Below, piece after piece: positions 1 through 10,590 of a stretch of 64,000 bases of DNA (the first letter of the stretch is position 1; each line of letters begins with the position of its first letter). The notes below the pieces were generated by a model. That model was given only the letters and a program-made list of their open reading frames with translations, had not been told where the DNA came from and did not search any database. Both the position numbers and the translations under genes were made by a program. Source of the DNA: Streptomonospora nanhaiensis (lineage in GTDB: Bacteria > Actinomycetota > Actinomycetes > Streptosporangiales > Streptosporangiaceae); the NCBI RefSeq assembly GCF_013410565.1, contig NZ_JACCFO010000001.1:930001-994000 (forward strand), written 5' to 3'.

Positions 1-483
1 CGGGGTCTGCAGCACCTTGCCGGCGCCGCAGATGATCTGGCGGGTCACCAGGAAGGGGATGAGGATGTCGGCCAGGCGGCCGAACTCCCCGTGCCGGCCC
101 ACCAGGTAGTTCTCGTGGCAGCCGTAGGAGTTGCCGGCGGAGTCGGTGTTGTTCTTGAACAGGTAGATCTCGCCGGCGATGCCCTCTTCGTGGAGCCGCT
201 GCTCGGCGTCGACCTGCAGGCCCTCCAGGATCCGCTCGCCGGCCTTGTCGTGGGCCACGAGGTCGGCCAGGGAGTCGCACTCGGGGGTGGCGTACTCGGG
301 GTGGCTGCCGACGTCGAGGTAGAGGCGGGCGCCGTTGCGCAGGAACACGTTGCTGCTGCGGCCCCAGGAGACCACGCGGCGGAACAGGTAGCGGGCGACC
401 TCGTCGGGCGACAGCCGGCGCTGGCCCCGGAACGTGCAGGTGACGCCGTATTCGTTCTCCAGCCCAAAGATCCGACGTTCCAT
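1..483 (-). CDS. pafA: Pup-protein ligase PafA (N-terminal part, cut by window edge)
   Basis: PafA joins the C-terminal glutamate of Pup to lysines of target proteins using ATP, marking them for the proteasome. The first 160 residues are in the window; the rest lies before base 1. It opens [14 protein letters not shown], a glutamine-synthetase-like fold start, and carries the Asp of the [15 protein letters not shown] motif at residue 57, the catalytic base position in the PafA/Dop family, followed by a YKNNTD-like stretch ([19 protein letters not shown]). It is the last visible gene of the minus-strand proteasome cluster, 173 bp after prcA. Dop at 2945-4465 is its paralogue; PafA lacks the extra loop seen there. 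The call is firm; only the C-terminus is unseen. Confidence 0.95.
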   Translation of the reverse strand, partial: MERRIFGLENEYGVTCTFRGQRRLSPDEVARYLFRRVVSWGRSSNVFLRNGARLYLDVGSHPEYATPECDSLADLVAHDKAGERILEGLQVDAEQRLHEEGIAGEIYLFKNNTDSAGNSYGCHENYLVGRHGEFGRLADILIPFLVTRQIICGAGKVLQTP

Positions 484-656
484 TGGCCTCACCCGTTTCG
501 GTCCGTGGTCGCCGCTACCGGCCGATGCCGGAGCGATGCAACGACTCCCAGCCTATTTATGGGCCGCCCGCGCGCCGCGGAAACCCCCGGCGGGCACCGG
601 CCCGGCGCCCCTGCCTCCAGGTGCCCCAGGGCCCGCGCCCGCCCGGCGCGGCACGG

Positions 657-1421
657 TCAGCCCTCGTCCTCGGTGCCGGCGGACGCGGTGCCGCCGGCGG
701 TGGTGTCGGTGTCGGCGGCGCCACCGGAGCGGTCGGCGAGCAGGGCGCTCAGCCGCTCGCCCTGGATGCGCCGGAACTTGCGGTGCTCGCGGCGGGCGCG
801 CTCCAGCACCGCGACCTCCAGCCCGGCGGCCTCGATGTCGCGCTCCTCGCCGTTCTCGTGGCGCAGGGCGTGGACGGCGGCGCTGAGCGCCTCGCCCAGG
901 CCGGCGTCCTTGTTGAACCGCTCCTTGAGGGCCGTGGTGACCTGCTCGGCCGAGCCGCCCATGGCCAAGAAGCCCTGCTCGTCGACGACCGAGCCGTCGA
1001 AGGTGATGCGGTAGATCTGGTCGGCGGCGGCGTCCTCGCCGACCTCGGCGACCACGATCTCCACCTCCCAGGGCTTGTTGCTCTCGCTGAAGGCGGTGCC
1101 CAGGGTCTGGGCGTAGATGTTGGCCAGCACCCGGCCGCTGACGTCGCTGCGGTCGTAGGCGTAGCCGCGCACGTCGGCCAGGCGCACGCCCATCTGGCGC
1201 AGGTTCTCGAACTCGTTGTAGCGCCCCACCGCCGCGAAGGCGATGCGGTCGTAGAGCTCGCTGATCTTGTGCAGGGTGCGGGAGATGTTGTCGGCCACGA
1301 ACAGGATGCCGCCGTCGTACTGCAGGACGACGGCGCTCCGGCCGCGCGCGATGCCCTTACGCGCGTAGTCGGCCTTGTCCTTCATGCTCTGTTCGGGCGA
1401 AACGTAGAACGGCATCGACAC
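657..1421 (-). CDS. prcA: Proteasome subunit alpha
   Basis: Alpha subunit of the actinobacterial 20S proteasome: seven copies form each outer ring and gate substrate entry. The 254-residue product begins [29 protein letters not shown], the alpha N-terminal gate and H0 helix region, and the usual Ntn-hydrolase fold follows ([16 protein letters not shown]). It lacks the catalytic Thr of the beta subunit, as expected. The last 35 residues are an acidic Thr/Ala/Gly-rich tail of the kind that is variable in this family. The listed start is a GTG; an ATG two codons downstream (1415) is an equally good start. It lies 38 bp after prcB and is surely co-transcribed with it. Confidence 0.95.
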   Translation of the reverse strand: MSMPFYVSPEQSMKDKADYARKGIARGRSAVVLQYDGGILFVADNISRTLHKISELYDRIAFAAVGRYNEFENLRQMGVRLADVRGYAYDRSDVSGRVLANIYAQTLGTAFSESNKPWEVEIVVAEVGEDAAADQIYRITFDGSVVDEQGFLAMGGSAEQVTTALKERFNKDAGLGEALSAAVHALRHENGEERDIEAAGLEVAVLERARREHRKFRRIQGERLSALLADRSGGAADTDTTAGGTASAGTEDEG

Positions 1422-1459
1422 CGCGGATCGTTCCTTTGCTAAGTCGTGGGGGCGGGACC

Positions 1460-2308
1460 TCAGCGCACGGGGGCGCGGGGTCCGTCGGGGCGGTCGGCGC
1501 GGTCCTCGACCACCTGGGTGGCCAGGCGGGCGACGTCCTCGGCGGGCAGGCGCCGGTGGCCGTCGGCGGTGATCACGTCGACCAGCGGGAAGATCCGGCG
1601 GTGGAGGTCGGGGCCGCCCGTGGCGGAGTCGTCGTCGGCGGCGTCGTAGAGGGCCTGGATGGCGACGGTGGCGGCGTCCTCCTCGGACAGGTCGTCGGCG
1701 AACAGCTTCTTCAGCGCGCCGCGGGCGTAGACCGAGCCCGAGCCGATGGAGTGGTAGTTGTGCTCCTCGTAGCGGCCGCCCACGGGGTCGTAGCTGAAGA
1801 TGCGGCCCTCGCGGCGCGCCTCGTCGTAGCCCACCAGCAGCGGCACCACGACAAAGCCCTGCAGGGCCATGGGGAGGTTGCCGCGGATCATGGTGGCCAG
1901 GCGGTTGGCCTTGCCCTCCAGCGACAGCGAGCGGCCCTCCATCTTCTCGTAGTGCTCCAGTTCGACCTGGAACAGCTTGGCCAGCTCGATGCCGATGCCG
2001 GCGGCTCCGGCGATGGCGATCGCCGAGAACTCGTCGGTGCGGTAGAGCTTGTCCATGTCGCGGTTGGCGATGACGTTGCCGGAGGTGGCCCGGCGGTCAC
2101 CGGCCAGCACCACGCCGCCCGGGAACGTCAGCGCGACGATGGTGGTGGCCTCGGGGGTGAGGTGGGTCGAGGAGACGCCCTGCGGAAGCTGCCGGTTGCC
2201 CGGCAGGAGGTCGGGGGCGACCATGCCGAGGAACTCGGAGAACGAGGAGGTTCCCGGATTCATGAACGCGGCGGGCAGGTGTGCTCCGCCGTCGAACGCT
2301 TCGGACAC
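1460..2308 (-). CDS. prcB: Proteasome subunit beta (catalytic)
   Basis: Catalytic beta subunit of the 20S proteasome, made as a propeptide form. From the chosen GTG start the product has 282 residues; a GGGAG ribosome site sits just upstream. Residues 1-54 form the propeptide and cleavage before Thr55 exposes the nucleophile in [11 protein letters not shown]; the GDRRAT loop and the Lys of DKLYRTDE, which pairs with Thr1, follow. The open frame runs far upstream of this start but that part is compositionally non-coding. The gene is followed after 38 bp by prcA and preceded by a 247-bp gap that carries an 18-bp perfect hairpin. Confidence 0.95.
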   Translation of the reverse strand: MSEAFDGGAHLPAAFMNPGTSSFSEFLGMVAPDLLPGNRQLPQGVSSTHLTPEATTIVALTFPGGVVLAGDRRATSGNVIANRDMDKLYRTDEFSAIAIAGAAGIGIELAKLFQVELEHYEKMEGRSLSLEGKANRLATMIRGNLPMALQGFVVVPLLVGYDEARREGRIFSYDPVGGRYEEHNYHSIGSGSVYARGALKKLFADDLSEEDAATVAIQALYDAADDDSATGGPDLHRRIFPLVDVITADGHRRLPAEDVARLATQVVEDRADRPDGPRAPVR

Positions 2309-2484
2309 GCGACTCCCTTCGGCAGGCGGCCCGCCCGGCTGGGGGACGGACGGGGCGCGCGAGGTTGTTCGGTTTGCAGGTACAGAAGACCCTATTGACC
2401 CTGGCCCGGCTTGGCGCACTCGCCAGCCCGTATCCGCTGAGAGCGAACCGGCGGGGCTCACCCGGCGGGGCCGCCCCCGGTGTG

Positions 2485-2524
2485 GCGGCCGGCCGCGGGG
2501 GCGGATGCCCCCGCGGCCGGCCGC
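2485..2524 (-). terminator. 18-bp perfect GC hairpin between pup and prcB
   Basis: An 18-bp stem (2485-2502 with 2507-2524) closes on the loop GGAT. It starts 32 bp past the pup stop codon and ends 177 bp before the prcB start. No T-run follows on the minus strand, so it is either a stem-only actinobacterial terminator that leaks or an mRNA stability or processing element. It would separate the level of pup message from prcBA message. The structure is seen directly; its role is inferred. Confidence 0.6.
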
Positions 2525-2555
2525 GGTGTCCGGGAGGGGCGTCCCGGCTCGGCGG

Positions 2556-2759
2556 TCACTGACCGCCCTTCTGCACGAACTGCCGCACGAAGTCCTCGCT
2601 GTTGCTCTCCAGGACCTCGTCGATCTCGTCCAGGATGTCGTCGACGTCCTCGCTGAGCTTCTCGTTGCGCTCCTGGGCCTCGGTTCCGGCCTCGACCTCT
2701 TCGACCTCTTCGTCGCGTCGGCTGCCGTGTTTCTGGCCGCCGGTGTCCTTCGTCGCCAT
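2556..2759 (-). CDS. pup: Prokaryotic ubiquitin-like protein Pup
   Basis: Small disordered protein tag of 67 residues. The C-terminus reads [11 protein letters not shown], ending in Gln, so Dop must deamidate it to Glu before PafA can use it. The central region is highly acidic and predicted to be helical ([19 protein letters not shown]), the part that pairs with the Mpa coiled coil. Length and ending match the family exactly. A GAGGAGG ribosome site lies 9 nt before the ATG. It lies between dop and prcB, the standard order. Confidence 0.97.
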   Translation of the reverse strand: MATKDTGGQKHGSRRDEEVEEVEAGTEAQERNEKLSEDVDDILDEIDEVLESNSEDFVRQFVQKGGQ

Positions 2760-2788
2760 GGATGCAACCTCCTCGATGGGCCTACGCC

Positions 2789-2818
2789 CTTATCTTGGCC
2801 CGCGCACGGGCGCCTCAA
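2789..2818 (-). promoter_or_regulatory. Candidate internal promoter for pup
   Basis: In the 185-bp dop-pup gap the minus strand carries TTGAGG (2813-2818), 18 bases, then GATAAG (2789-2794), about 30 bp before the pup start. The match to a housekeeping promoter is partial. If used, pup-prcBA would be expressed independently of dop. Confidence 0.35.
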
Positions 2819-2944
2819 CCTTGATCGCGGCGCCCGTTGTGTGCACGTTACCGGTGGCACGGGTGGTGAGCCCGTACACACGAACGAACGCCCCGGCGCC
2901 GGGGCGGATTCCCCGGCGGGCCGGCGGCGGCGCGGCGGACGGCC

Positions 2945-4465
2945 TCAGCGGCGGTCCCCGGTGAGCACCGACACCAGGTCGGCGGCGGTGGGAGAGCGGT
3001 CCAGGAGCGCCCCGACGTGCTCGCGGGTGCCCCGCAGCGGCTCCAGGGTGGGCACGCGCTGCAGGGAGTCGTAGCCGGGCAGGTCGAAGATGACGGAGTC
3101 CCACGAGGCGGCGGCCACGGAGTCGGCGTACTTGGCCAGGCACCGGCCCCGGAAGTAGGCGCGGGTGTCCTCGGGCGGCTCGGTGATGGAGCGCTCGACG
3201 TCGGCCTCGTCCAGCAGCCGCTTCATCCGGCCGCGGGCGACCAGGCGGTTGTAGAGGCCCTTGTCGGGGCGGACGTCGGAGTACTGGAGGTCGACGAGCT
3301 GCAGGCGGTGGTGGCCCCAGTCCAGGCCGTCGCGGGTGCGGTAGCTCTCCAGCAGCTTGAGCTTGGCGACCCAGTCCAGCTCCTCGGCCAGGGTCATCGG
3401 GTCCTCGGTCAGGCGGTCGAGGACGGACTCCCAGCGGTCGAGGATGTCGGCGGTGTCGGTGTCGATGTCGGCGCCGAAGCGGTCCTGGACGTACTTGCGG
3501 GCCTGCTCCAGGTACTCGCGCTGGATCTCCACGGCGGTCATCCGGCGGCCGTCGCGCAGCCGCGCGGTGTGGGTGAGGCCGGGGTCGTGGGAGAACGCCC
3601 GCAGGTCGGCGACCGGGGTCTCCAGGGAGAGGTCGACGCTGATGAAGCCGTCCTCGATCATGGCCAGCACCAGCGAGGTCGTGCCCAGCTTGAGGTAGGT
3701 GGAGATCTCGCTCATGTTGGCGTCGCCGATGATCACGTGCAGGCGCCGGTACTTGTCGGGGTCGGCGTGCGGCTCGTCGCGGGTGTTGATGATGGGCCGC
3801 TTCAGGGTGGTCTCAAGGCCGACCTCGACCTCGAAGAAGTCCGCGCGCTGGCTGATCTGGAAGCCGGTGTCGCGGCCGTCGGCGCCGATCCCGACCCGGC
3901 CGGCGCCGCAGACGACCTGGCGCGAAACGAAGAACGGGATCAGGTGGCGGACGATGTCGCCGAACGGCGTGGACCGGCGCATCAGGTAGTTCTCGTGGCA
4001 GCCGTAGGAGGCGCCCTTGTTGTCGGTGTTGTTCTTGTAGAGCTGGATGGGCTCGACACCGGGCACGGCGCCGGCCCGCCGGGCGGCGTCGGCCATGACG
4101 CGTTCGCCGGCCTTGTCCCACAGCACGGCGTCGCGCGGGTTGGTGACCTCGGGCGCGGAGTACTCGGGGTGGGCGTGGTCGACGTAGAGGCGGGCGCCGT
4201 TGGTGAGGATGACGTTGGCGAGCCCGAGGTCCTCGTCGGTGAGCTGGGTGGGATCGGCGACCTCGCGGGCGAGGTCGAATCCGCGGGCGTCCCGCAGCGG
4301 GTTCTCCTCCTCGAAGTCCCAGCGGGCCTTGCGCGCCCGCGCGGCCGAGGCCGCCAGGTAGGCGTTGACCACCTGGGTGGAGGTCACCATCGCGTTGGCA
4401 CCGGGGTTTCCGGGCACGGAGATGCCGTACTCGGTCTCGATGCCCATAATCCGCTGCACACTCAT
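2945..4465 (-). CDS. dop: Deamidase/depupylase Dop
   Basis: Dop converts the terminal Gln of Pup to Glu and also removes Pup from tagged proteins. The 506-residue product starts [16 protein letters not shown] and shows the family Asp at residue 96 in [14 protein letters not shown]. Between about residues 45 and 85 there is the extra loop that distinguishes Dop from PafA ([15 protein letters not shown] onward). [18 protein letters not shown] is shared with PafA. It has its own leaderless-type promoter (TAACCT 6 nt before ATG), so it need not depend on mpa transcription. It is separated from mpa by a 270-bp gap with a hairpin. Confidence 0.95.
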   Translation of the reverse strand: MSVQRIMGIETEYGISVPGNPGANAMVTSTQVVNAYLAASAARARKARWDFEEENPLRDARGFDLAREVADPTQLTDEDLGLANVILTNGARLYVDHAHPEYSAPEVTNPRDAVLWDKAGERVMADAARRAGAVPGVEPIQLYKNNTDNKGASYGCHENYLMRRSTPFGDIVRHLIPFFVSRQVVCGAGRVGIGADGRDTGFQISQRADFFEVEVGLETTLKRPIINTRDEPHADPDKYRRLHVIIGDANMSEISTYLKLGTTSLVLAMIEDGFISVDLSLETPVADLRAFSHDPGLTHTARLRDGRRMTAVEIQREYLEQARKYVQDRFGADIDTDTADILDRWESVLDRLTEDPMTLAEELDWVAKLKLLESYRTRDGLDWGHHRLQLVDLQYSDVRPDKGLYNRLVARGRMKRLLDEADVERSITEPPEDTRAYFRGRCLAKYADSVAAASWDSVIFDLPGYDSLQRVPTLEPLRGTREHVGALLDRSPTAADLVSVLTGDRR

Positions 4466-4471
4466 GGTGGA

Positions 4472-4499
4472 AGGTTATCCATCGACGGGGGGTCTTGAA
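4472..4499 (-). promoter_or_regulatory. dop promoter, leaderless type
   Basis: The minus strand carries TTCAAG, 16 bases, TAACCT, then six bases and the dop ATG. Transcription would start at or within a base of the start codon. No ribosome site is visible in the six bases. Confidence 0.6.
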
Positions 4500-4680
4500 C
4501 TCTCCATGGCGAATTGTGGCCCAACAGCCGCTCTCCCCCGGACTCGCCGCGGGCGCCGCCGCGGCCCCAAAAGCCCGGCTGGCCGGGGATTGCGTGGTTT
4601 GCGGCCGGGCGTGCCGGAGCGGGCGGTCCCGACACGCGCGGTGACCGCGGGCGGGGCGGTGCCGATGCGCCGCGACGCCG

Positions 4681-4717
4681 ACGGCCGGCCCCCGCGTCGG
4701 CTGCGGGGACCGGCCGT
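4681..4717 (-). terminator. GC hairpin between mpa and dop
   Basis: Stem of 8 bp, one mismatch, then 6 bp (4681-4695 with 4703-4717) around a 7-nt loop. It starts 19 bp after the mpa stop codon. It has the position of an mpa terminator but lacks a T-run; leakage into dop is possible. Confidence 0.5.
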
Positions 4718-4735
4718 GGACGAGGCCGCGGGCGG

Positions 4736-6496
4736 CTAGAGGTACTGGCCGGTGTTGGCCACGGTGTCGATGGAGCGGCCGGAGTCGGCGCCCTTCTTGC
4801 CCGAGACCAGGGTGCGGATGTAGACGATCCGCTCGCCCTTCTTGCCCGAGATTCGGGCCCAGTCGTCGGGGTTGGTGGTGTTGGGCAGGTCCTCGTTCTC
4901 GCTGAACTCGTCGACGCAGGCCTGCAGCAGGTGGGAGACCCGGATGCCGCGCGACTGGTTGTCGATGAAGTCCTTGATGGCCATCTTCTTGGCCCGGTCG
5001 ACGATGTTCTGGATCATCGCGCCGGAGTTGAAGTCCTTGAAGTACAGGACCTCCTTGTCACCGTTGGCGTAGGTGACCTCCAGGAAGCGGTTCTCCTCGC
5101 TCTCGGCGTACATGCGCTCCACGACCCGCTGGATCATGGCGTCGACGGTGGCCTTGGCCGAACCGCCGTGCTCGGCGAGGTCGTCGTCGTGCAGCGGCAG
5201 GTCGGGGGTGATGTACTTGGAGAAGATGTCGCGGGCGGCCTCGGCGTCGGGCCGCTCGATCTTGATCTTGACGTCGAGCCGGCCGGGCCGCAGGATCGCG
5301 GGGTCGATCATGTCCTCGCGGTTGGAGGCGCCGATGACGATGACGTTCTCCAGGCCCTCGACGCCGTCGATCTCGCTGAGGAGCTGGGGGACGATGGTGT
5401 TCTCGACGTCGCTGGAGACCCCGGACCCGCGGGTGCGGAAGATGGAGTCCATCTCGTCGAAGAACACGATCACCGGGGTGCCCTCGCCGGCCTTCTCGCG
5501 CGCCCGCTGGAACACCAGGCGGATGTGGCGCTCGGTCTCGCCGACGTACTTGTTGAGCAGCTCGGGGCCCTTGATGTTGAGGAAGAAGCTCTTGCCGACG
5601 TCGCGGCCGGTCTTCTCGGCGACCTGCTTGGCCAGCGAGTTGGCCACCGCCTTGGCGATGAGCGTCTTGCCGCAGCCGGGCGGGCCGTAGAGCAGAACGC
5701 CCTTGGGCGGGCGCAGCCGGTGCTCGTAGAAGAGGTCCTTGTGCAGGTAGGGCAGCTCGACGGCGTCGCGGATCATCTCGATCTGGCCGCCCAGGCCGCC
5801 GATGTCGGTGTAGGAGATGTCGGGGACCTCTTCGAGGATCAGCTCCTCGACCTCCGACTTGGGGATGCGCTCGTAGACGTAGCCCGAGCGCGGCTCCAGC
5901 AGCAGGGAGTCGCCGGGGCGCACCGGCTGGTCGCGCAGGGGCTCGGCGAGGCGCACGATGCGCTCCTCGTCGTGGTTGGAGATCACCAGCGCGCGGTCGC
6001 CGCCCTCAAGGAACTCCTTGAGCAGCACGACCTCGCCGATGGTCTCGTAGGACTGCACCTCGACGACGTTGAACGCCTCGTTGAGCATGACCTCCTGGCC
6101 GGGGCGCAGGGAGTCGATGTCCACCGAGGGGCTGACGTTGACGCGCATCTTGCGCCCGTTGGTGAAGATCTCGACGGTGTCGTCGTCGCGCGCCTCAAGG
6201 AACACGCCGAAGCCCGACGGCGGCTGCGAGAGCCGGTCGACCTCCTCCTTGAGCGCGGTGATCTGGTCCCGGGCCTCCTTGAGGGTGGCCGCGAGGCGTT
6301 CGTTCTTGCCGTTGGTGGCGGCGAGGTTGGCCTGCGCCTCGCGCAACCGGTCCTCAAGCAGCCGCACATGGCGGGGGGAATCGGCGAGCTTGCGCCGGAC
6401 TACGCTGAGCTCCTTCTCCAAGTAGGAGACCTGAGCGGTGAGTTCTGCGACTTCACGGTCGCGCTGGGTCTGACGCTCGTCGTCGCGATCGGCCAC
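4736..6496 (-). CDS. mpa: Proteasomal AAA+ ATPase Mpa/ARC
   Basis: Hexameric ring ATPase that binds Pup, unfolds the tagged protein and feeds it into the proteasome. The 586-residue product has an N-terminal coiled coil (residues 1-80), tandem OB domains, and one AAA+ module with Walker A GPPGCGKT near residue 272 and Walker [11 protein letters not shown] near 343. The C-terminus ends GQYL, the penultimate-Tyr motif that docks on PrcA. The start chosen is the GTG at 6496, because GGGAGG lies 8 nt upstream; the frame stays open 25 codons further but without a good ribosome site. It heads the pupylation cluster, 170 bp after trmI. Confidence 0.95.
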   Translation of the reverse strand: MADRDDERQTQRDREVAELTAQVSYLEKELSVVRRKLADSPRHVRLLEDRLREAQANLAATNGKNERLAATLKEARDQITALKEEVDRLSQPPSGFGVFLEARDDDTVEIFTNGRKMRVNVSPSVDIDSLRPGQEVMLNEAFNVVEVQSYETIGEVVLLKEFLEGGDRALVISNHDEERIVRLAEPLRDQPVRPGDSLLLEPRSGYVYERIPKSEVEELILEEVPDISYTDIGGLGGQIEMIRDAVELPYLHKDLFYEHRLRPPKGVLLYGPPGCGKTLIAKAVANSLAKQVAEKTGRDVGKSFFLNIKGPELLNKYVGETERHIRLVFQRAREKAGEGTPVIVFFDEMDSIFRTRGSGVSSDVENTIVPQLLSEIDGVEGLENVIVIGASNREDMIDPAILRPGRLDVKIKIERPDAEAARDIFSKYITPDLPLHDDDLAEHGGSAKATVDAMIQRVVERMYAESEENRFLEVTYANGDKEVLYFKDFNSGAMIQNIVDRAKKMAIKDFIDNQSRGIRVSHLLQACVDEFSENEDLPNTTNPDDWARISGKKGERIVYIRTLVSGKKGADSGRSIDTVANTGQYL

Positions 6497-6666
6497 GTCC
6501 GCCACCTCCCAATAAGAAGGACGACTACTCGAAACCCTACCTACCCATGGACTATTCCTAACCTCCGGCACTCGGCGAGTGTCGAAGCACTCACTTCTCG
6601 ATCTTGTGAACGCCTAGGTCACACTGGTAAAGGCGGGCCGGGCGTAATGAGAAAGTAACGTTGCGA

Positions 6667-7641
<975 letters not shown>

Positions 7642-7841
7642 CTACAGGTCGTGGGTGGTGCGGGCGGGGCAGTCGCCCAGGGTAGCGGCCGCCGCGGCCC
7701 TCGGTGTAATCGCGCGGCCGCCCCCGGCCGCGGCCGCGCGGAGGCGAGCGCGTGTGCGCGCGGGCACGCCACAATTGGGACGGCGGGAGCGCGGCGGCGG
7801 ACGCCTGCCGGGTCCGCGGACTTGATCGGAAGGACGGGATG

Positions 7842-8624
7842 ATGATGGCGGTCACGAAACCGCAGGTCGGTCTGGGGATCGACATCGGAGGCAGCGGGGT
7901 CAAGGGCGCGCCGGTGGACCTGGCCACCGGCACGTTCGTGGTGGACCGCGTCAAGCGGGCCACGCCCCAGCCCTCCACTCCGGCGGCCGTGGCCGAGGTC
8001 GTCGCCGAGATCGCGGCGGCCTTCCCCGGGCACGTCGACCCCTCGGCGCCGCTGGGGGTGACCTTCCCGGCCGTCATCCAGCACGGCGTGGCGCGCAGCG
8101 CGGCCAACGTCGACCGGTCCTGGATCGGCACCGACGCCGAGAAGCTGCTGGCCGAGGCCACCGGGCGGCGGGTCTACGTCGTCAACGACGCCGACGCCGC
8201 CGCGGTGGGCGAGCACCGCTTCGGCGCGGCGCGCGGGGTCAGGGGCGTGGTGCTGATGACGACGCTGGGCACCGGCATCGGCACCGCGCTGCTGGTGGAC
8301 GGCCGCCTGGTGCCCAACACCGAGTTCGGGCACCTGGAGATCGACGGGCACGACGCCGAGACCCGGGCCGCCGCCAGCGCCCAGGCCCGCGACGGCCTGT
8401 CCTACGAGGTGTGGGCGCGCGAGCGGCTGCAGCGCTACTACGACGTGATCGAGAAGCTGCTCTCGCCGGACCTGATCGTGGTGGGCGGCGGCGTGAGCCG
8501 GGTCGCCGACGAGTTCCTGCCCCACCTCAAGCTCAACGCCCCGATCATTCCGGCCGAGCTGCGCAACACCGCCGGGATCGTGGGCGCGGCCTGCCTGGCC
8601 GCCGAGCGGTTCGGCGCGGAGTAG
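7842..8624 (+). CDS. ppgK: Polyphosphate glucokinase
   Basis: Phosphorylates glucose using inorganic polyphosphate (and usually ATP), feeding glycolysis. It is a ROK-family protein of about 260 residues with the phosphate loop [11 protein letters not shown] at the N-terminus, the catalytic Asp in [26 protein letters not shown] and EFGHLEIDG. Three ATGs occur in tandem at 7839, 7842 and 7845; GGAAGGA at 7828-7834 gives 7-nt spacing to the second. A hairpin terminator follows 8 bp after the stop. It stands alone, divergent from trmI. Confidence 0.93.
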   Translation: MMAVTKPQVGLGIDIGGSGVKGAPVDLATGTFVVDRVKRATPQPSTPAAVAEVVAEIAAAFPGHVDPSAPLGVTFPAVIQHGVARSAANVDRSWIGTDAEKLLAEATGRRVYVVNDADAAAVGEHRFGAARGVRGVVLMTTLGTGIGTALLVDGRLVPNTEFGHLEIDGHDAETRAAASAQARDGLSYEVWARERLQRYYDVIEKLLSPDLIVVGGGVSRVADEFLPHLKLNAPIIPAELRNTAGIVGAACLAAERFGAE

Positions 8625-8632
8625 AGCGGACG

Positions 8633-8656
8633 GGGCGGTCCGGGGGCGGACCGCCC
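8633..8656 (+). terminator. ppgK hairpin terminator
   Basis: Perfect 10-bp stem (8633-8642 with 8647-8656) and a GGGG loop, starting 8 bp past the ppgK stop. No T-run; stem-only terminators are common in actinobacteria. Confidence 0.6.
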
Positions 8657-8731
8657 GCTCACAGCCCGGGGCGGCCGCCCGGGCGGGCGGCGCGGCTGTC
8701 CCGCCCGGGCGCGGTCCGGGCGGGAACCGCG

Positions 8732-9097
8732 TCAGGCGCCGGTGCGGGCCAGGACTCCGGCGATCCTGCGGGCGGCGTCGGCGGTGCGCGCCGCCGGGGC
8801 GAGCGGGGCGCGGTAGGGCGGGGGCACCGAGGGGTCGCCGTGCCAGTGCAGCCACCACCACAGGCGGCCGCGGTGCGGGCGCAGGACGGCCCGCTGGACT
8901 CGCGAGGCGCCGTCGTGGGCGACGGCCTCGACGGTGCCGATGACGCCGTCGACGCGCGCCTCGACACCGCACGAGCGGAGTTCGGCGCGCAGGGCGTTCA
9001 GCGCCCGGACCCACAGCAGCTCGACCGGGGCGTTGTCAAGCCGGTGGCCGTGTGCGGCCAGGCCGGGGATGCCGGACGGCGGGGTCTCGACGGTCAT
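8732..9097 (-). CDS. Conserved hypothetical protein, 121 aa
   Basis: I do not recognise a named domain. The product has an N-terminal part rich in Ala, Leu and Arg (LLWVRALNALRAELRSCG), followed by a tryptophan-rich stretch WWWLHWHGDPSVP and an Ala-rich helix at the end. AGGAGCG lies just before the ATG. It is divergent from the XRE-TPR regulator with a 164-bp shared upstream region. Small proteins of this kind often sit opposite XRE regulators in actinobacteria and may be its target; that is inference. Confidence 0.65.
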   Translation of the reverse strand: MTVETPPSGIPGLAAHGHRLDNAPVELLWVRALNALRAELRSCGVEARVDGVIGTVEAVAHDGASRVQRAVLRPHRGRLWWWLHWHGDPSVPPPYRAPLAPAARTADAARRIAGVLARTGA

Positions 9098-9249
9098 CGG
9101 CGCTCCTGACTGTTCGGGGGAATCCCCAGCACCGGGGGGACTTTAGTCCCTTGAATCTGCCTCACCGACCGCCCTCGCGAACCCTTCCATGCATATTACG
9201 CATAGCAGTAATCCTCTCACTCATAGCCACCAAAACCAGGTCGTCACCC

Positions 9250-9255
9250 TAGCCT
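9250..9255 (+). promoter_or_regulatory. -10 box of the XRE-TPR gene, leaderless type
   Basis: TAGCCT ends six bases before the ATG at 9262 and no ribosome site is present. It overlaps the 10-bp palindrome AGCCTAGGCT, a possible self-operator. The 9100-9260 gap is AT-rich for this genome and also contains the IR GGGACTTTAGTCCC. Confidence 0.55.
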
Positions 9256-9261
9256 AGGCTC

Positions 9262-10524
9262 ATGCCTCGACGTGACAGCGCTCTGCCGCGGGATTTCTGG
9301 GCGCGCCCCCACATCGCGGCCGCACTGGCCACGTGCGACCTCCCGGCGGTGCTGGAGGGGGTCCGCTCGGCGCAGGGGTGGTCGCAGGGGGAACTGGCCG
9401 CAGCCGTCGGCTACTCCCAGAGCTGGGTCTCGCGCGTGATCAACCGGCAGCAGGCGCTCACCGTCGAGCAGGTCCGCGACCTCTCCGGACGGCTGGGGAT
9501 CCCCATCCACCTCCTCCGGTTCGCGGACGCCGCAGCGCCGGAGAGGGGGGCCGGTCCGACGAAGCGACGGGAATTCGGCAAGGTGGTCACGGCGGCGCTG
9601 ACGGTGCCGGTGGCACCGGCGCGCGGGGACATCGGCGACCACACCGCGCCGACCTTGCGCGCCATCACCGGGGGCCAGCGGCGGCTGGACGCGTCCTCGC
9701 CCTCGCGCGACCTGGCGGCGGGCGCGCGCGCCCACGTCGAGCTGACCACGCGCACCCTGGCGCGGGCCCGCCGCACGCCCTACGCGCCCGACATCGCCGC
9801 GGCGGCGAGCGAGGCCGCAGGGTTCGCCGCCTGGCTGCACGCCGACATGGACGACGCCGGCTCGGCGCGCGGCCACTACCGCACCGCGGTGCGCGGCGCC
9901 CGCCTGGCCGGCGAGCCGCTGCTGGGCGCCTACATGCTGGGCAGCCTGGCCGCCTTCGAGACCGACAACGGCGACGCGGCCGTCGGGCTGGAGCTGACCC
10001 GCGAGGCCGGGCGGCTGGTGGGCGCCGGCGCCCACCCCACGGCGGCGGCGTGGCTGGCCTGCGTGCGGGCGGTGGCCCACGCCGCGCTGGGCGAGGCGCG
10101 GGCCGCCGACCGCGCGATCGCGGCGGCCGAGGCGGCGGTGGCCCGCCGCGACAACGCCCAGCCGCCCTGGCCGTGGGTGTTCCCCTTCGACGCCGCCAAG
10201 GTGGCGGGCTACCGGGCGCTGGTGGCGGTGCGGCTGCGCCGGCCCGCCGACGCGCGGCGCGCCTTCGCCGAGGCGTTCGCCCAGGCCGCGCCCGCGACCA
10301 AGCAGCGCGGGGTGCTGATGGTGGAGATGGCGCGTGCCCACATCGCCGCGGGCGAGGTCGACGAGGCGTTCCGGCTGGCGGGCGACGCGCTGGGCATCGG
10401 CGTGCGCTACGGGTCGGACCGGCTGGTCTCGCGGGTGCGCCGCTTCCGCCGGAGCTACCGGGGCGCCCCGGCGCGCTGCCTGCGCGAGCTGGACGAGCGG
10501 CTGGCCGACACACTGGCGCTGTAG
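9262..10524 (+). CDS. XRE-family regulator with TPR-like C-terminal domain
   Basis: 420 residues. An N-terminal helix-turn-helix lies at about residues 29-85 (LEGVRSAQGWSQGELAAAVGYSQSWVSRV). The remaining 300 residues are Ala-rich antiparallel helices in TPR-like pairs (FAAWLHADMDDAGSARGHY, ALGEARAADRAIAAAEAAV). This architecture is frequent in actinobacteria, where the TPR part is thought to bind a peptide or small partner. The downstream SLOG-type gene begins 66 bp after the stop with its own GGAGGAG site, so the two may be co-transcribed. Ligand and targets are unknown. Confidence 0.8.
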   Translation: MPRRDSALPRDFWARPHIAAALATCDLPAVLEGVRSAQGWSQGELAAAVGYSQSWVSRVINRQQALTVEQVRDLSGRLGIPIHLLRFADAAAPERGAGPTKRREFGKVVTAALTVPVAPARGDIGDHTAPTLRAITGGQRRLDASSPSRDLAAGARAHVELTTRTLARARRTPYAPDIAAAASEAAGFAAWLHADMDDAGSARGHYRTAVRGARLAGEPLLGAYMLGSLAAFETDNGDAAVGLELTREAGRLVGAGAHPTAAAWLACVRAVAHAALGEARAADRAIAAAEAAVARRDNAQPPWPWVFPFDAAKVAGYRALVAVRLRRPADARRAFAEAFAQAAPATKQRGVLMVEMARAHIAAGEVDEAFRLAGDALGIGVRYGSDRLVSRVRRFRRSYRGAPARCLRELDERLADTLAL

Positions 10525-10590
10525 CCGCTCGCGGCCGGGGGTAGACCCTCCGGCACACCCGGGGCTGGGCGACGGAGGAGGAGACGACCG

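Noticed and set aside
8732-9097. Toxin-antitoxin pair with the XRE gene
   Set aside because: The 121-aa protein has no toxin motif and the regulator carries a large TPR part, unlike antitoxins.
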